A stretch of DNA of 64,000 nt from assembly GCF_000003815.2 (NCBI RefSeq), contig NC_049981.1, positions 32,451,543 through 32,515,542 of the forward strand. Reading direction: 5' to 3'. The stretch comes from Branchiostoma floridae (taxonomy: Eukaryota > Chordata > Leptocardii > Amphioxiformes > Branchiostomatidae). This document shows positions 59,701-64,000 of the stretch, piece by piece. Position 1 is the stretch's first letter. Each line of letters starts with the position of its first letter. The notes under the pieces were generated by a model, which saw nothing but the letters and a program-made list of their open reading frames with translations, searched no databases and was not told the origin of the DNA. A program made the position numbers and the translations under genes.

Positions 59701-60765
59701 TGGACTGGAGGCCCAATGGACTGGAGGCCCAATGGACTGGAGGCCCAATGGACTGGAGGCCCAATGGACTGGAGGCCCAATGGACTGGAGGCCCAATGGA
59801 CTGGAGGCCCAATGGACTGGAGGCCCAATGGACTGGAGGCCCAATGGACTGGAGGCCCAATGGACTGGAGGCCCAATGGACTGGAGTGCCAATGGACTGT
59901 AGGCCCAATGGACTGGAGGCCCAATGGACTGGAGGCCCAATGGACTGGAGGCCCAATGGACTAGAGGCCCAATGGACTGGAGGCCCAATGGACTGGAGGC
60001 CCAATGGACTGGAGGCCCAATGGACTGGAGGCCCATTATGATGATTGCTGAACTGTACATGTCTTCGCAGATCATAGCAACTGGAGTGTTTGAAACTATC
60101 ATCCAAATTAGAGCCTAAGTGGGTATCACTGGCAGAGCGAGACTCTGATACAAGCCCAGTCAGCTGGAGAGGCAGAGTAAGACCGGTCTTTCATGGCGTT
60201 AAATTGACTCTGGGATATCATTTCATGTGGAGGTCAAATGAACAGCAAGTTCAGGACACTTTCTATCTATGGGAGACTTCCAAAAAGTGTTATAAAAACT
60301 GAATCAGTAAGTTTCAGTACTTACTTCAGAAATTCAAAAATTATTTTCTTGGTAAATGAAAAATCTGACGAAGATTAGACATCCAGCCCATTTAAATTTG
60401 TCCACTGGTACTAATAATCAGTTGTCATTGCCATTACAAAGCTATGGGCTGATGTACAATTAAATTCTTTAATTGATTGATTGATCTATTCACTGATTGA
60501 TTGGTTGATTGACTGATTGATTGACCGATTGATTGGCAGGTTGATTGATTGGTTGATTGAATGATTGATTGACAGCTTACCCGTGTGGAGTCCGGGGAAG
60601 GCGTGGGTGAAGGCCCCTGCGGTGTGACGTCAGTGTTCCCTCTAAGCCACGTGATCTGCGGCGCGGGCTTGCCGCCTGTAGTTGTGCACGACAGCCGCAA
60701 GGGGTCCCCCGCTCGCAAAGGAGACTGGGAGTCCCAGCCGGTGATTTCAACAGTGGAAGGTGGCA
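32664..60765 (-). CDS. Immunoglobulin-superfamily transmembrane receptor, at least four Ig domains (multi-exon, 5' end outside window)
   Basis: Twelve exons on the minus strand encode four C2/I-set-like Ig domains, each split by one intron, a transmembrane segment and a cytoplasmic tail of about 150 residues. The tail ends YYGTSDTSFV and a stop at 32664. Phases agree at each junction: for example T|AT makes Tyr between domains 1 and 2, and G|AA makes Glu before the membrane exon. The protein should be a cell-surface adhesion or recognition receptor. The domain style and PDZ-ligand-like C-terminus (S-F-V) recall nephrin/Kirrel or nectin-like families, but I cannot assign the subfamily. The first exon present starts in phase 1, so more N-terminal domains or the signal peptide lie beyond 60765. 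Part of Ig 1 is lost in the gap at 59050-59264. Confidence 0.88.
34000..34690. repeat. 30-bp minisatellite with higher-order structure
   Basis: The unit GACTAGTACAGGTTTGACTG plus TAGTTTTGCA is repeated, interleaved with longer blocks containing ATCAATGGCCATGTGTTTTC. Because 30 is divisible by three, repetitive open frames appear on both strands; they are not genes. Confidence 0.9.
34915..34995. repeat. Dispersed repeat (GACGTCAGCA-CCATGTTGGCTGGTT)
   Basis: Shares CACGTGACGTCAGCA, a CCATNTTGGNTGGTT block and TTGCCAT with 35805-35998 and with 36805-36980. Single arm. Confidence 0.5.
35381..35530. mobile_element. hAT-type MITE, CTCCAAGCAGAGG family
   Basis: Termini TACTCTCCAAGCAGAGGTTG and their complement; CATCATGC flanks both ends (35373-35380, 35531-35538). 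150 bp with an A-rich centre. Another TACTCTCCAAGCAGAGG end lies at 55201. Confidence 0.85.
35805..35998. mobile_element. MITE with GCCGCCAT-TTGG arms
   Basis: The left arm has GTGACTATGACGTAAGCA and CCGCCATCTTGGATGG; the right arm is complementary (CCAATATGGCGGCTGTGACG, GTGCATACACC). Arms about 55 bp. A partial relative lies at 36805-36980. Confidence 0.65.
37367..37660 (+). pseudogene. LINE (CR1/L2-like) ORF2 C-terminus and 3' end
   Basis: The plus frame reads HAFKYQSYQHRIGEFKNSYF, PRTIVEWNLLSPSTVGASSL, DILKERVQID and stops at 37552. The FPRTI-x-WN-L-P pattern is typical of the last residues of CR1/L2/Jockey reverse transcriptases. The following GATCTGGTGTGTTACGCC region resembles their 3' tails. 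Truncated on the 5' side. Confidence 0.7.
39166..39243. repeat. Near-perfect 38-bp hairpin
   Basis: The left arm TGCCTGTAGGATAATAGCAT... pairs completely with the right arm ...ATGCTATTATCCTACAGGCA. The two differences would be G-U pairs in plus-strand RNA. The loop is essentially absent. Confidence 0.8.
39723..39815 (-). CDS. Exon: receptor cytoplasmic tail, middle part
   Basis: Minus-strand acceptor CGTAG|GTTGG at 39815, donor CAT|GTGAGT at 39722, 93 bases, phase 0 to 0. It encodes VGADLSDSDDSSFVYEKEKE, PNRVKSAQIRH: acidic/serine-rich then basic. Confidence 0.8.
41021..41172. repeat. 39-bp tandem repeat x4
   Basis: TTGTTAACGTTCTGCTGCG recurs at 41031, 41069, 41108 and 41147 with TTCTGGCACCC between units. 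Confidence 0.9.
43128..43310. repeat. Dispersed repeat
   Basis: GCAGTTACTTAAGCAAATGG, ATATGATTCCAAAATCAT, and a complementary TGCTTGAGTGACTGC block. Same family as 15713, 21451 and 28012. Confidence 0.6.
43516..43637. mobile_element. Short MITE (CCGTAAATGCAGAAATTTTCGCGG family)
   Basis: The left end ACCGTAAATGCAGAAATTTT then CGCGGTGGTTT; the right end AAACCACCGCG then AACTTAAATGCATTTACAGT. About 120 bp. Target duplication not clear. Confidence 0.65.
43687..43900 (-). CDS. Exon: receptor cytoplasmic tail, membrane-proximal part
   Basis: Acceptor GATCCCCAG before 43900, donor CAT|GTAAGT at 43686, 214 bases, phase 2 to 0. It encodes APINTAEKGVNGKAAISKPP, MINDGPTDREIQRMTHAPPP, YDHEPRYSAGSLSRYDRTLQ, GSPYSPTGIYH. 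Tyrosines in PPPYDHEP, PRYSAG and SPYSP could be docking sites, and PPPY is a WW-domain ligand pattern; functions inferred. Confidence 0.85.
43835..44205 (-). repeat. Partial exon with 3' splice site, three tandem copies
   Basis: About 75 bases of the exon 5' end plus its acceptor and flanking intron recur with a spacing of about 130 bases (acceptor CAG at 43901, about 44038 and about 44171). The two upstream copies keep a CAG|CGCACCAAT junction but lack a donor, and their frames close. Confidence 0.88.
44216..44345 (-). mobile_element. Degenerate tRNA-derived SINE fragment
   Basis: TGAAGTGAGGAAGGTCGTGG, CCTTTCCCAAGG and CTACCAGTTATGCCA align with the body and head of the SINE at 11701-12194 in minus orientation. 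Confidence 0.5.
44621..44731. mobile_element. 111-bp MITE with 9-bp target duplication
   Basis: The ends TAGCCTGAGTACCCTCCTCC and GGATAGTGCTCAGGCTA are inverted repeats; GGTAAAAGA flanks at 44612-44620 and 44732-44740. It lies 43 bases downstream (minus sense) of the transmembrane exon donor. Confidence 0.8.
44774..44918 (-). CDS. Exon: receptor transmembrane segment
   Basis: Acceptor CCCCCCTACAG before 44918, donor GAGAG|GTGAGC at 44773, 145 bases, phase 1 to 2. After SGGRSQATGLQSPL comes a hydrophobic run, IIVAVIVVVVVIGLIILGVL, then the stop-transfer WWRNKRKVNKE. This gives a type I topology with Ig domains outside. Confidence 0.9.
44919..45222 (-). repeat. 41-bp repeat x7 of branch-point/polypyrimidine DNA upstream of the transmembrane exon
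   Basis: CAGATCAGTCAG recurs about every 41 bases (44937 to 45181). In the minus sense each unit is CTGACTGATCTG followed by a C/T tract. The last one leads into the genuine acceptor. Confidence 0.9.
45425..45860. mobile_element. hAT-type MITE of the TAGGG-TGGGTACC family, copy 3 (eroded)
   Basis: Starts TAGGGGCGGGTACCGTTCCG with a small GAAGTACCGTTCC duplication; the interior has GGACCGGTCCAGAAAAACCG, and the end is GTACCGGTAATCC. Target duplication not visible. Confidence 0.7.
46580..47775 (-). mobile_element. 5'-truncated non-LTR retrotransposon with reverse transcriptase C-half and poly(A) tail
   Basis: The minus-strand frame (stop at 46797, open upstream to about 47772) contains VKYGVPQGSILGPLLF and the catalytic YADDT box, then the thumb region YLGIFIDNQLNWKRHV and YITYGSTVWD. 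It ends TVLWNSLRENV...FKNLTRLEIM. About 200 bases of 3' UTR with AATAAA and a poly(A) tail of about 20 bases (plus 46580-46601, T-run) follow. The pattern fits a CR1/Jockey-type LINE inserted by target-primed reverse transcription. The endonuclease and the N-terminal RT part are missing, so it is a dead copy, but its RT frame is intact and therefore fairly young. It lies in the intron between the transmembrane exon and Ig 4, in the same orientation as the gene. Confidence 0.9.
48421..48560. repeat. Dispersed repeat pair with 52960-53070
   Basis: GATCAGATTACGCGTTCGGC, AGTTTGAAGTGGTGG and CAAACTTTG correspond to GATCAGATTACACGTTTGCC and AGTTTGAATTGTGG at 52997. GCGCAGAGG in the second is box A-like, so it could be a SINE; weak. 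Confidence 0.35.
48935..49115. repeat. Inverted-repeat element related to 14721-14935
   Basis: TTCACGGTTTGGATTGCGCA on the left and TGCGCAATTAAACCCGTGAA on the right. The internal GGGTAATATGTCAAAG and AGACCCCTGAG blocks are shared with 910-1290. Confidence 0.65.
50052..50210 (+). pseudogene. Decayed LINE reverse-transcriptase C-terminus
   Basis: The plus frame gives VVKRRRLGLMGHVARSREPV, then RKIGRPTTTLK, a stop, and LIETEN. The RRLxxxGHVxR...GRPxTT pattern is that of the end of RTE/R2-type polymerases. Internal stops show decay. Confidence 0.5.
50211..51410 (-). other. Intron DNA without recognised features
   Basis: AT-rich; a short GATGAT run at 50459-50470; no exon. Confidence 0.4.
51411..51706. 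repeat. 20/23-bp minisatellite (CTGACACAATATCCCAAAAC)n
   Basis: About 14 copies, alternating CTGACACAATATCCCAAAAC with a variant carrying TTATAT. It produces repetitive minus-strand frames, which are not genes. Confidence 0.92.
51707..54082 (-). other. Intron DNA
   Basis: A C-run (52266-52285) and a G-run (52884-52901), the repeat at 52960-53070, and a short GCAGCACTAGGTGTCGCT block near 54023 that also occurs near 39359-39375. No exon recognised. Confidence 0.4.
54083..54218 (-). CDS. Exon: Ig domain 4, second half
   Basis: Acceptor TTGTTTCCAG before 54218, donor GAAG|GTAAGA at 54082, 136 bases, phase 0 to 1. It encodes VITPEAKIKGVLTINSVEDK, HYTTYTCTATNKDGDAYKEI, ELQKE. YTCTATNKDG is the Ig F-strand cysteine motif. 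Confidence 0.88.
54360..54660 (-). repeat. Direct repeats of the Ig-4 first-half exon end
   Basis: TTTTATACTCTGACTGCAGG (54628) recurs at about 54511 (TCTATACTCTGACTGCAGG) with CCCTCCCGTCC and CCTCCCAGACCAGGTC. A more diverged copy is at about 54383 (TTTTATACTCTGACTGTACG). This is another case of exon-end DNA repeated in the downstream intron. Confidence 0.75.
54620..54801 (-). CDS. Exon: Ig domain 4, first half
   Basis: Acceptor CCCTAACAG before 54801, donor CAACAG|GTAAGA at 54619, 182 bases, phase 1 to 0. It encodes PPFIEQGRAAVRAQAGSTAK, LECEVYGDPQPDLVWEG, DGRENLQSEYKIEQQ. LEC...PxxVW is the B/C-strand core. A partial duplicate of this exon end and its intron border lies at about 54505-54560 (TATACTCTGACTGCAGG, CCCTCCCGTCCGG). 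Confidence 0.88.
55201..55375. mobile_element. Fold-back DNA beginning with the CTCCAAGCAGAGG end
   Basis: TACTCTCCAAGCAGAGGTTA matches the 35381 element end. GTCGTTTTTATTGGGCTTTC at 55251 is mirrored by GAAAGCCCGATAAAAACGAC at about 55341. Right boundary unclear. Confidence 0.55.
55510..55637 (-). CDS. Exon: Ig domain 3, second half
   Basis: Acceptor CTTCCTCTAG before 55637, donor AAAG|GTGCGT at 55509, 128 bases, phase 2 to 1. It encodes FGTSNTLTFPSVRYQDEGRY, ECVATQQSFSSNDKIETFIN, VK. DEGRYECVA is the F-strand motif. Confidence 0.87.
56241..56376 (-). CDS. Exon: Ig domain 3, first half
   Basis: Acceptor CCCCCCACAG before 56376, donor GCCAG|GTCGGT at 56240, 136 bases, phase 1 to 2. It encodes PPRINTTAIQGEKLTRLGDR, VSYKCQADGNPAPTVYWRVK, DTNA. 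CQADGNPAPTVYW is the B/C core. Confidence 0.87.
56646..56780 (-). mobile_element. tRNA-derived SINE fragment
   Basis: The minus strand has GGTTCAAATCC (box B-like) and a diverged ...ACCCTTGTGAACGATACTT body in the order found in the SINEs at 10812 and 11701. Confidence 0.55.
56795..57690 (-). repeat. 33/38-bp repeat x24: tandem copies of an exon end with its 5' splice site
   Basis: ACTTACAGGCTACGTTCAG recurs about 24 times immediately downstream (in minus sense) of the exon ending at 57691. In transcript sense each unit is ...CTGAACGTAGCCT|GTAAGT. All but about two copies keep the GTAAGT donor. Units of 33 bases alternate with longer ones carrying CTGAA or GTAGAACTGAA insertions. Confidence 0.93.
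57691..57821 (-). CDS. Exon: Ig domain 2, second half
   Basis: Acceptor GTTTTGGCAG before 57821, donor GCCT|GTAAGT at 57690, 131 bases, phase 2 to 1. It encodes TVPRGDGQRLTLANLQRNDQ, SVYTCQAINDVGSGSGNFTL, NVA. YTCQAINDVG is the F-strand motif. Confidence 0.88.
58099..58375. mobile_element. hAT-type MITE with 8-bp target duplication
   Basis: The termini CATCCTCCTACGCAGGGACA and GTCCCTGTGTAGAAGGATG are inverted, with arms of about 95 bp; CTGTATTC flanks at 58091-58098 and 58376-58383. It lies in the intron splitting Ig 2. Confidence 0.85.
58448..58571 (-). CDS. Exon: Ig domain 2, first half
   Basis: Acceptor ACGTCACAG before 58571, donor GGCAG|GTAAGG at 58447, 124 bases, phase 1 to 2. It encodes APIITITSDPVVTKEGETAN, LICNTDSNPGIRNYQWLKDG. 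LIC...YQWLKDG is the B/C core. Confidence 0.88.
58939..59049 (-). CDS. Exon: Ig domain 1, second half (cut by gap)
   Basis: Donor ACAGT|GTAAGT at 58938, phase 1 at the end; the acceptor is in the gap. It encodes QIASLSKDDHQARYTCRITH, ETLSDPLEKTMPLSVQ. ARYTCRITHE is the F-strand motif. Confidence 0.85.
59050..59264. other. Assembly gap (215 N) in Ig domain 1
   Basis: Hides the acceptor and first codons of the exon ending at 58939. Confidence 0.95.
59265..59345 (+). mobile_element. SINE fragment beside the gap
   Basis: CCTTAGGATAGGACGTTAAA matches the body of the 11701-12194 SINE (GGATAGGACGTTAAATGG) in opposite orientation. Confidence 0.55.
59406..60034. repeat. 16-bp minisatellite (GGCCCAATGGACTGGA)n, about 39 copies
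   Basis: Nearly identical units over about 630 bases; changes occur mainly at both ends and around 59886-59900. No stop codon arises in several frames of either strand, so frames of up to 242 codons appear; these are not genes. Lies in the intron splitting Ig 1. Confidence 0.95.
60467..60571. repeat. (GATT)n tract beside the Ig-1 donor
   Basis: GATTGATTGATT variants run up to within 4 bases of the splice-donor hexamer at 60575-60580. Confidence 0.9.
60581..60765 (-). CDS. Exon: Ig domain 1, first half
   Basis: Acceptor CCTTTTCCAG before 60765, donor ACACGG|GTAAGC at 60580, 185 bases, phase 1 to 0. It encodes PPSTVEITGWDSQSPLRAGD, PLRLSCTTTGGKPAPQITWL, RGNTDVTPQG. LRLSC...PQITWLRG is the B/C core. 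PPSTVEI is typical of an internal domain, so at least one more Ig domain may precede it. Confidence 0.87.
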
Positions 60766-61115
60766 CTGGAAAAGGAAGAAACAAAAAAAGGAAATGAAAC
60801 AAAGAAATTAACAAACAGCGCAAAGATCCGGTATCAACTCTCTAAGAATGCATCAGCGCCATGATAGACTATTTAGTAGTATTCACACATCACAACCCTT
60901 ACTCTAACGTAACTTTGTACTAATCCATGCAAAGTAGACAAACAATGCAAATGTCTATCGTGAACACGAAGGAAATCCCTCTAAGGTATAGCTACTTGTT
61001 GGCTGAATTGATCATCCCTAAGTACTAGTATACACCAAACGCGCATTCAAAGACAGCGTGCAGAAATGGACAATTCATTAGTTCATCTGTTCAATAAGTA
61101 CTGCGCCTATTGTCC
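60766..61115. other. Upstream intron DNA, no exon recognised
   Basis: A-rich just upstream of Ig 1; nothing else recognised. Confidence 0.4.
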
Positions 61116-61690
61116 GGTTAAAAACCTGTAAGAGTTTCTACCCACATTTTATCATACTCTTTTTTTCCAGGAAGATTGATGATGTTGTTTGTACAACAGA
61201 TGATGGAAGAGAAGCCCTATTGACCAGAGGCAGACCCACAACAAGCATCCATCTTACGGGGGTTAATTATGAATGGAGTTATGTATCAAACTCGTGTACT
61301 TATATCATTCTGAACCTGCATTTTTTGATTTATACCAATCAACTTCTAAAATGTCGTGTAAATCCGTTTTTTTTTGGGGGGGGGGGGCGAAATCGCTAAA
61401 GGGGGGCGAGGTAGGGGGGCGAGATCACTAGCCGGGGAGGGCGAGATCGCTAGTGATTTCGCCCCGGGGGGCGAGATCACGGGGGGGGGCGAGATCGCTG
61501 TCACACCTGTTAAAAACCTGTAAGATTTTCTACCCACATTTTATCATACTCTTTTTACTCTCAGGAAGATTGATGATGTTGTTTGTACAACAGAAGATGG
61601 AAGAGAAACCCTATTGACCAGAGGCAGACCCACAACAAGCATCCATCTTGCGGAGGTTAATTATGATGGAACGCGGTGATTAAGGCGGGA
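61116..61690. repeat. Direct repeats of about 165 bp around a G-rich block
   Basis: Both copies (about 61120-61280 and 61505-61670) contain TACCCACATTTTATCATACT, GGAAGATTGATGATGTTG and GACCAGAGGCAGACCCACAA. Between them, 61371-61500 has G-runs with repeated GGGGGGCGAGATC units. Confidence 0.8.
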
Positions 61691-61763
61691 ATTGTGTTAT
61701 CTTAGATTTTCCGAAGCTGGCGGTTTTATCGATCCCATAAAATCCAATTAACCCAGGAGGATT

Positions 61764-62470
61764 CATTCTGATATTGCTACGGATGGTCAGATGCATGGAC
61801 GGAGAGGTGTATAAAAACGTCACTTTCAATAGATAAGACTTTATACTAGACTAAAGCCCCGGCCTCAGGAGCGCTCTACGATTTTGCACCAGACTACTCT
61901 TCATTCTAATATTGCGACTCTGCTACGGAGGGTCAGATACATGAAGGGAGAGGTACTAGTATATAAAAACGTCACGTTTCAATAGACAAGACTCTAGGAG
62001 ACCAGGGAGTTTATATAACGGAACGTAGAGCTGACTAAAGCCCCGGCCTCAGGAACGTTCTACGATTTTGCACCAGACTACTCCCCAACTCTTCATTCTA
62101 ATATTGCGACTCTGCTACGGATGGTCAGATACATGAAGGGAGAGGTACTAGTATATAAAAACGTCACGTTTCAATAGACAAGACTCTAGGAGACCAGGGA
62201 GTTTATATAACGGAACGTAGAGCTGACTAAAGCCCCGGCCTCAGGAACGTTCTACGATTTTGCATCAGACTACTCCCCAACTCTTCATTCTAATATTGGG
62301 ACTCTGCTACGGATGGTCAGATACATGAAGGGAGAGGTATATAAAAACGTCCAGTTTCAATAGATAAGACTTTACTAGACCACGAGGTTTGTATAACGGA
62401 AAGTAGAGCTGGCTTGAGCCCGAGCCACACCATCAGGACCTTCCCTCGACTTTGCTCCAGACAAGCCAAC
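61764..62470. repeat. 192-bp tandem repeat, 4 copies
   Basis: CATTCTAATATTGCGACTC recurs at 61902, 62094 and 62286 (period 192), with a shorter diverged copy from 61764. Each unit has TATATAAAAACGTCACG, most have GTTTATATAACGGAA, and AAAGCCCCGGCCTCAGG. Confidence 0.9.
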
Positions 62471-64000
62471 CAAGGTGGGTGCTGGATTGGGAAGAGTAGC
62501 CTGGAATTCATCCTATTCCATCTCTAGTTCGCTCCTCTGCGATTATCCAAGCAGAAGATGACTTTCCGGATTTTTTCTCTATCCAAAATGTATAGTAGGC
62601 TGCATGGTAGAGACACCTTTTTAAAACTAGTAGGCAACCTCGCATTGCTTATCACTAAATCCACCATATTAATATTCATGATAATACTTCTAAGCAGAAT
62701 CGTTTCTTATCGCATTCTATAGTGCATCTTGTTTCTTGGAATTTGATCTCATCTTTTATAATTGTGATGCGCCATTGTTGTGTGCTGAATATCACATTTT
62801 GATTGCAGTTAAGATACAATGTAATACATATATACACAGAATCGCAGAGACGTTGGGACAAATCTTGTGGGTCCTTTCGGATCCCTTGATAAGGTTCCGT
62901 ACAGAAGGTTGGGGAATTTCACCTGTCAGAAAAGTAATCTTTATCGTCATGCAAATTAATCAAAACACACCGTGTCCCTGACAAATGGGAAAGTTGATTT
63001 GAAACGTCGGGATTTTATTTCATAGGATATTCATTTTTCCCATTAATGTCAATTTGGCAACGTTCCAACGAAGTTATTGACTTCATAATTCTATTTCCAG
63101 GCCGTTATAGATGACTTATTCCACATAATTGCATTTTGTAGAAGAGAATTGGAAAATTTGCCAAGGACAGTCCTGCTGCGAGGAAACATGTTCTGGACGA
63201 GTCAGCTGTTTTGTCTCATTTTGCTCCTATATAGTGTTGTGATTTCAGTTTTTTTTATTTTTTAAATCAGGCTCGTATAGGGTCTGATGTTACCACCACA
63301 AAGTCAAAGATAAAGAGCGGTCCATAGCGATAACTGTAGCAGCATCTCTTCTTCCAAAGCTCCCATAATGCAAATATAGGTAAATAGCTATTAGAAAAAA
63401 ACACAAATTAGAAATAACACCAACGTTTAGCCCTATCTAATTGTATAAAGATTTTTGTTATCATTCTATATTGTTTAGTTAGAAGAGTCTTGAGATGTAT
63501 TCTATATCCTCCTTAGTAGTTTATGGTCGACCATAGGAAAGTCACTGTACTTTTTGTCGTATCATTAAAGCTTTTGGTAATAAAACGTCTCCCATACGGA
63601 CTGTAGTATATCTCCGCCCCATGGGCGAGATTGATTTTTTTCCCCAGCCGAAAGTAACGGAGGTATCAACAATTACTGCTGTTGTAATTACCCATACTTC
63701 TCATCGAATCTCCACTAACACTTATCCAGGATGGAAGTCAATAGCCAATAGTGGCCATCAGGGGCATTTCTCTCTGTGTCCGTCCAGTCATCCAAACTCG
63801 ATTTCAGCGCGCACTAGAGAACGCTTCGTTGCCATTAAGCTACATCAATATAATGAGTTTATAATTTAATTAAAACAAATTGGTTAAAGGTTATCCTGAG
63901 TGTAGAGTATTGAGGAAACTTTTTACCTTCGTTCACACAGTTTCAGAGCGTTCTTTTTTTTATGTCAGATTAAAGAAAGAAAACGATTCTTCTTCTAACA
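62471..64000. other. Gene-free stretch
   Basis: No exon, RNA gene or clear repeat recognised; probably intron or upstream DNA of the receptor gene. Confidence 0.4.

Noticed and set aside
59378-60106. Frames up to 242 codons with WASSPLGLQSIG-type repeats
   Set aside because: Open only because the 16-bp minisatellite lacks stops in these frames; no splice or start support.

Overview
The window looks like nuclear DNA from a deuterostome, most probably a cephalochordate (amphioxus, Branchiostoma-like). This is inferred from genes split into many exons with GT-AG introns, a secreted LDLa/SRCR/kringle/trypsin mosaic gene, amphioxus-style C2H2 zinc-finger duplicates, and many small non-autonomous transposons, tRNA-derived SINEs and CR1/L2-like LINE fragments. 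It is a draft assembly with seven N-runs (4702-5391, 9095-9194, 15233-15332, 28127-28226, 31126-31225, 32113-32234, 59050-59264). Several of these break genes.

Region 1 (1-12.2 kb) holds two tandem paralogous C2H2 zinc-finger genes on the minus strand: a partial one at 1-639 and one at 7678-9865 with about 21 fingers. Their upstream DNA is also duplicated (about 640-4040 against 9866-11650), including a probable non-coding first exon with a YY1-like motif. Two fold-back transposons sit in the first copy and are missing from the second, which gives natural empty sites.

Region 2 (12.3-21.1 kb) holds a plus-strand gene in at least 13 exons: LDLa, SRCR, LDLa, kringle, LDLa, kringle, linker, chymotrypsin-fold domain. 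The His and Asp of the triad are present. The nucleophile Ser is Ile (GDIGGPL), position 189 is Asn, and the activation sequence R-IVGG is Q-PLSG. It should therefore be a pseudoprotease, comparable in principle to the HGF/MSP family. The signal-peptide exon was not found. A one-base insertion disrupts the second LDLa exon.

Region 3 (21.1-32.6 kb) contains no recognisable gene. It carries several transposon-like elements (an inverted-repeat element, a TTAA-flanked element, a Harbinger-type element, a hAT-type element), GC-rich patches and a palindrome.

Region 4 (32.66-60.77 kb) is a minus-strand gene for a single-pass immunoglobulin-superfamily receptor. Four Ig domains, each split over two exons, are followed by one transmembrane exon and three cytoplasmic exons ending in a PDZ-ligand-like tail (TSFV). 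Phases are consistent at every junction that can be checked. Its 5' end lies outside the window. The introns hold LINE, SINE and MITE copies and long minisatellites. From 60.8 to 64 kb there are only repeats and no exon that I recognise.

The most unusual theme is that tandem repeats in both large genes lie on splice junctions. There are about 25 copies of an exon end plus its 5' splice site, 7 copies of a polypyrimidine tract before the transmembrane exon, a triplicated partial exon with its acceptor, a triplicated acceptor before the last protease exon, an AG-free 11-bp minisatellite directly before another acceptor, and five copies of the protease stop-codon region.
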